From an uncultured Alloprevotella sp. (lineage in GTDB: Bacteria; Bacteroidota; Bacteroidia; Bacteroidales; Bacteroidaceae): a stretch of DNA of 64,000 nucleotides. The translations under genes and the position numbers were made by a program. Position 1 is the stretch's first letter. Every line of letters starts with the position of its first letter. Below, piece by piece: positions 62,228 to 64,000 of this stretch. The notes below the pieces were generated by a model. It did not search any database. It was not told the origin of the DNA and worked only from the letters and a program-made list of their open reading frames with translations. The stretch lies in NCBI GenBank assembly GCA_944322325.1, contig CALUOQ010000010.1:1-64000 (forward strand), written 5' to 3'.

Positions 62228-64000
62228 ATGTTACATTTTATCTCCCTTTACGGCAAAAAAAGCTCCGGGCGGCACTTGATCCTTGTCGCGCTGCTCCTGT
62301 GCAGTCTGTCGCCGTCATGGGCGCAGACTTCGGTGACCCGATTGTTGATTAACGGCTTGCCCTGTCTGCTCGACAGTGTCGCCAATACGTATTACAGCAC
62401 GCTGGGCGCCGACCCCGCTTTTCCAGCTTCGCTCAGCGTAGCGTGGGACGAGGGGCGCGCCGCCACGGTGAGCCTCGACGGGCAGGCAGTGCCCGCGACC
62501 GGCGGCACGGTGACACTCGGCCAGCTTGAGGGCACGCATACCGTCGCACTGACCGACACCGCAGGCCGCGTTACGCAGGCGGACGTCTGCTTCACGCTGC
62601 TGCCGCTCGTCAGTCTGGATTCCGTGCCCGACGTCGTGGACCGCACGAAGCGCGCCTGCCATTTCAGCCTCGTCGCCGCGCCCGGGACAGGCAACCTCCC
62701 GGACGGGCAGGTCTTTGACCATACAGCCACCATCAAGATCCGCGGCGCGTCGTCCGCCGTTTATCCCAAGAAGTCCTACGGCATTGAAATCTGTGACAGT
62801 GAGGGCGAGGAGGTCGACGCCGCCCTGCTCGGCTACCGCGACGACGGCGACTGGATTCTCGAAGCCATGTACGCCGACCGCGCCAAGATGCGCAAGCAGC
62901 TCTGCTTCGACATTTGGCTGGCCCACGCCGGGCAGCCCGTCGACGACGCCAAGTATCCCAACGGCATACGCGGGCAGCTCGTCGAGGTGCTCCAGAACGG
63001 ACGGTGGCGCGGCGTGTACATCCTGAGTGAGAAGGTGGACCGCAAGCAGCTTGGCTTGAAAAAAATAGACGAGGAGGACGACGGCACGCTCACTGTCCGC
63101 GGCATCTCGTACAAGGGCGAGGCGTGGGACAACGGCACCGCCATTTCGCTGCGGGGCTACGACGACGCTGCCCGCACCGACACTATTTATTGGCAGGGCT
63201 GGGAGCAGGATTATCCGGACGAGGACGGCGTGTTCACGTGGCAGTACCTGAAGGACCTCATCGACGCCATCGTGGCCATGGACGCGCAGGACGACGCCAC
63301 GTTCTGCCGGCAGGTCGAAAGCCTCTTTGACCTTGACAACGCCATCGACTACCTGCTGTTTCTCGAGGCGGTGAACGCTGTCGACAACAACCTGAAAAAC
63401 ACGTTCCTCAGCACGTATAACGTGCAGAAAGGCAGTAAATGGTTTTTCACGCCCTGGGATCTTGACGCCACGTTCGGACGTATGCCCGACGGGAGCGCCA
63501 GTGGGCTTTATGCCTTCACCGAGGGCGGACAGATGGAGCGCAATGCGCTGTTCAGCCGCATACTCCGCTCCTCGCTGCGCGACCGTGTGTGCGACCGCTG
63601 GCGCGAGCTGAGCCAGACGGTCTATGCTCCGTCTGCCATAAAGGCGCGCATCGAGCGCTACGCCTACCTTCTCGAACGTTCAGGGGCCTGGGCGCGCGAG
63701 CTGGCGCAGTGGCCGTCGGTGCCGGACGACCTTGCCGGCGAAGTCAGCTTTATGGAAAATTGGTATGACGCCAACTTCGCCGTGATGAACAGCAAGCTGG
63801 GAAATACGAGCGTAGGCATCCGTCCGTCCGCCGGGCTGGACGGCGTGTCGGTCGCCGTGGCCGACGGTGTGGTGACGGTCGGCAATGCCGGGACCGGCGA
63901 CGTGCGGCTCACGGTCTATAATGCCGAAGGAAGGCGCCTCCTTTCCGCGGGAATTACGGGCAGCCGGCAGATTGCGCTCGGCAGCGGCACATATGTCCTG
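62228..64000 (+). CDS. CotH kinase-family secreted protein, 3' end outside window
   Basis: An open frame of 591 codons from ATG 62228 to the window edge. A signal peptide (about 1-33, cleavage near SPSWAQ) is followed by a beta-rich segment and then the CotH domain: 'TIKIRGASSAVYPKKSYGIE', 'GDWILEAMYADRAKMRKQL', 'GVYILSEKVDRKQLGL', 'DYLLFLEAVNAVDNNLKNTF' and 'KWFFTPWDLDATFG'. In spore formers CotH is a protein kinase; for Bacteroidetes members the role is not known. The last residues ('VRLTVYNAEGRRLLS', 'IALGSGTYVL') look like a C-terminal sorting-type domain of Bacteroidetes secreted proteins, possibly for the type IX system, but the end is missing. Confidence 0.87.
   Translation, partial: MLHFISLYGKKSSGRHLILVALLLCSLSPSWAQTSVTRLLINGLPCLLDSVANTYYSTLGADPAFPASLSVAWDEGRAATVSLDGQAVPATGGTVTLGQLEGTHTVALTDTAGRVTQADVCFTLLPLVSLDSVPDVVDRTKRACHFSLVAAPGTGNLPDGQVFDHTATIKIRGASSAVYPKKSYGIEICDSEGEEVDAALLGYRDDGDWILEAMYADRAKMRKQLCFDIWLAHAGQPVDDAKYPNGIRGQLVEVLQNGRWRGVYILSEKVDRKQLGLKKIDEEDDGTLTVRGISYKGEAWDNGTAISLRGYDDAARTDTIYWQGWEQDYPDEDGVFTWQYLKDLIDAIVAMDAQDDATFCRQVESLFDLDNAIDYLLFLEAVNAVDNNLKNTFLSTYNVQKGSKWFFTPWDLDATFGRMPDGSASGLYAFTEGGQMERNALFSRILRSSLRDRVCDRWRELSQTVYAPSAIKARIERYAYLLERSGAWARELAQWPSVPDDLAGEVSFMENWYDANFAVMNSKLGNTSVGIRPSAGLDGVSVAVADGVVTVGNAGTGDVRLTVYNAEGRRLLSAGITGSRQIALGSGTYVL

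Overview
The window looks like a high-GC member of the Bacteroidetes, most likely order Bacteroidales. The evidence is a TonB-dependent transporter with a carboxypeptidase-like leader domain, DUF3316, DUF4861, PepT, PPDK and an ECF/anti-sigma/Spy-like trio, plus promoters of the Bacteroidetes type (TTTG, 19-20 bp, TAnnTTTG), six of which match both boxes well. No phage, IS element, CRISPR array or rRNA was seen.

Layout. 1-4,100 (-): TonB-dependent transporter and a secreted beta-helix-like repeat protein, cut by the window edge. 4,551-13,139 (+): an eight-gene operon for unsaturated uronic acids: GH88, DUF2264, KduD, DUF4861, a galactitol-type PTS IIC permease, KduI, KdgK, KdgA. 13.5-18.8 kb: class II ribonucleotide reductase, FolB and a PL8 polysaccharide lyase. 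18.9-20.7 kb: ECF sigma factor, anti-sigma-like protein and Spy-like protein. 20.8-31 kb: serine acetyltransferase-like protein, a candidate rod-shaped RNA, an outer-membrane barrel, a CPA2 antiporter, alkaline phosphatase, GH20, PepT and an exported flavodoxin. 31-36 kb: an acyltransferase broken at a G8 tract, RfbB, an aldo/keto reductase, LolD-like ATPase, CvfB and a candidate sRNA. 36.5-46.5 kb: S41 peptidase, DUF3316, MenA, a frameshifted GH31, PPDK and an AAA/DUF4143 ATPase. 46.7-53.8 kb (-): sialic acid operon (MFS, NanQ, NanA, AGE epimerase, double-domain esterase, NanM-like). 54-64 kb (+): ThyA, FolA, DUF1573, tRNA-Pro, ExoIII, SppA, LpxK, PNP and a CotH protein cut by the window edge.

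How the genes work together. The uronate operon forms a full route from lyase-made unsaturated oligosaccharides to pyruvate and glyceraldehyde-3-phosphate. Its KduI carries a signal peptide and the operon has its own permease, which suggests isomerisation in the periplasm before import. The PL8 lyase and the GH20 hexosaminidase nearby would suit glycosaminoglycan-type substrates. The sialate operon follows the Bacteroides NanL-NanE-NanT logic and adds an O-acetylesterase.

The most unusual signal is a family of seven arrays (near 4.3, 16.2, 34.4, 45.0, 46.65, 54.0 and 60.9 kb) with an exact 21-bp period: a 16-bp modular word followed by a 5-bp spacer, usually A/T-rich. Six arrays are intergenic. 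The seventh lies in frame inside lpxK, where each repeat unit equals seven codons. I do not recognise this family.
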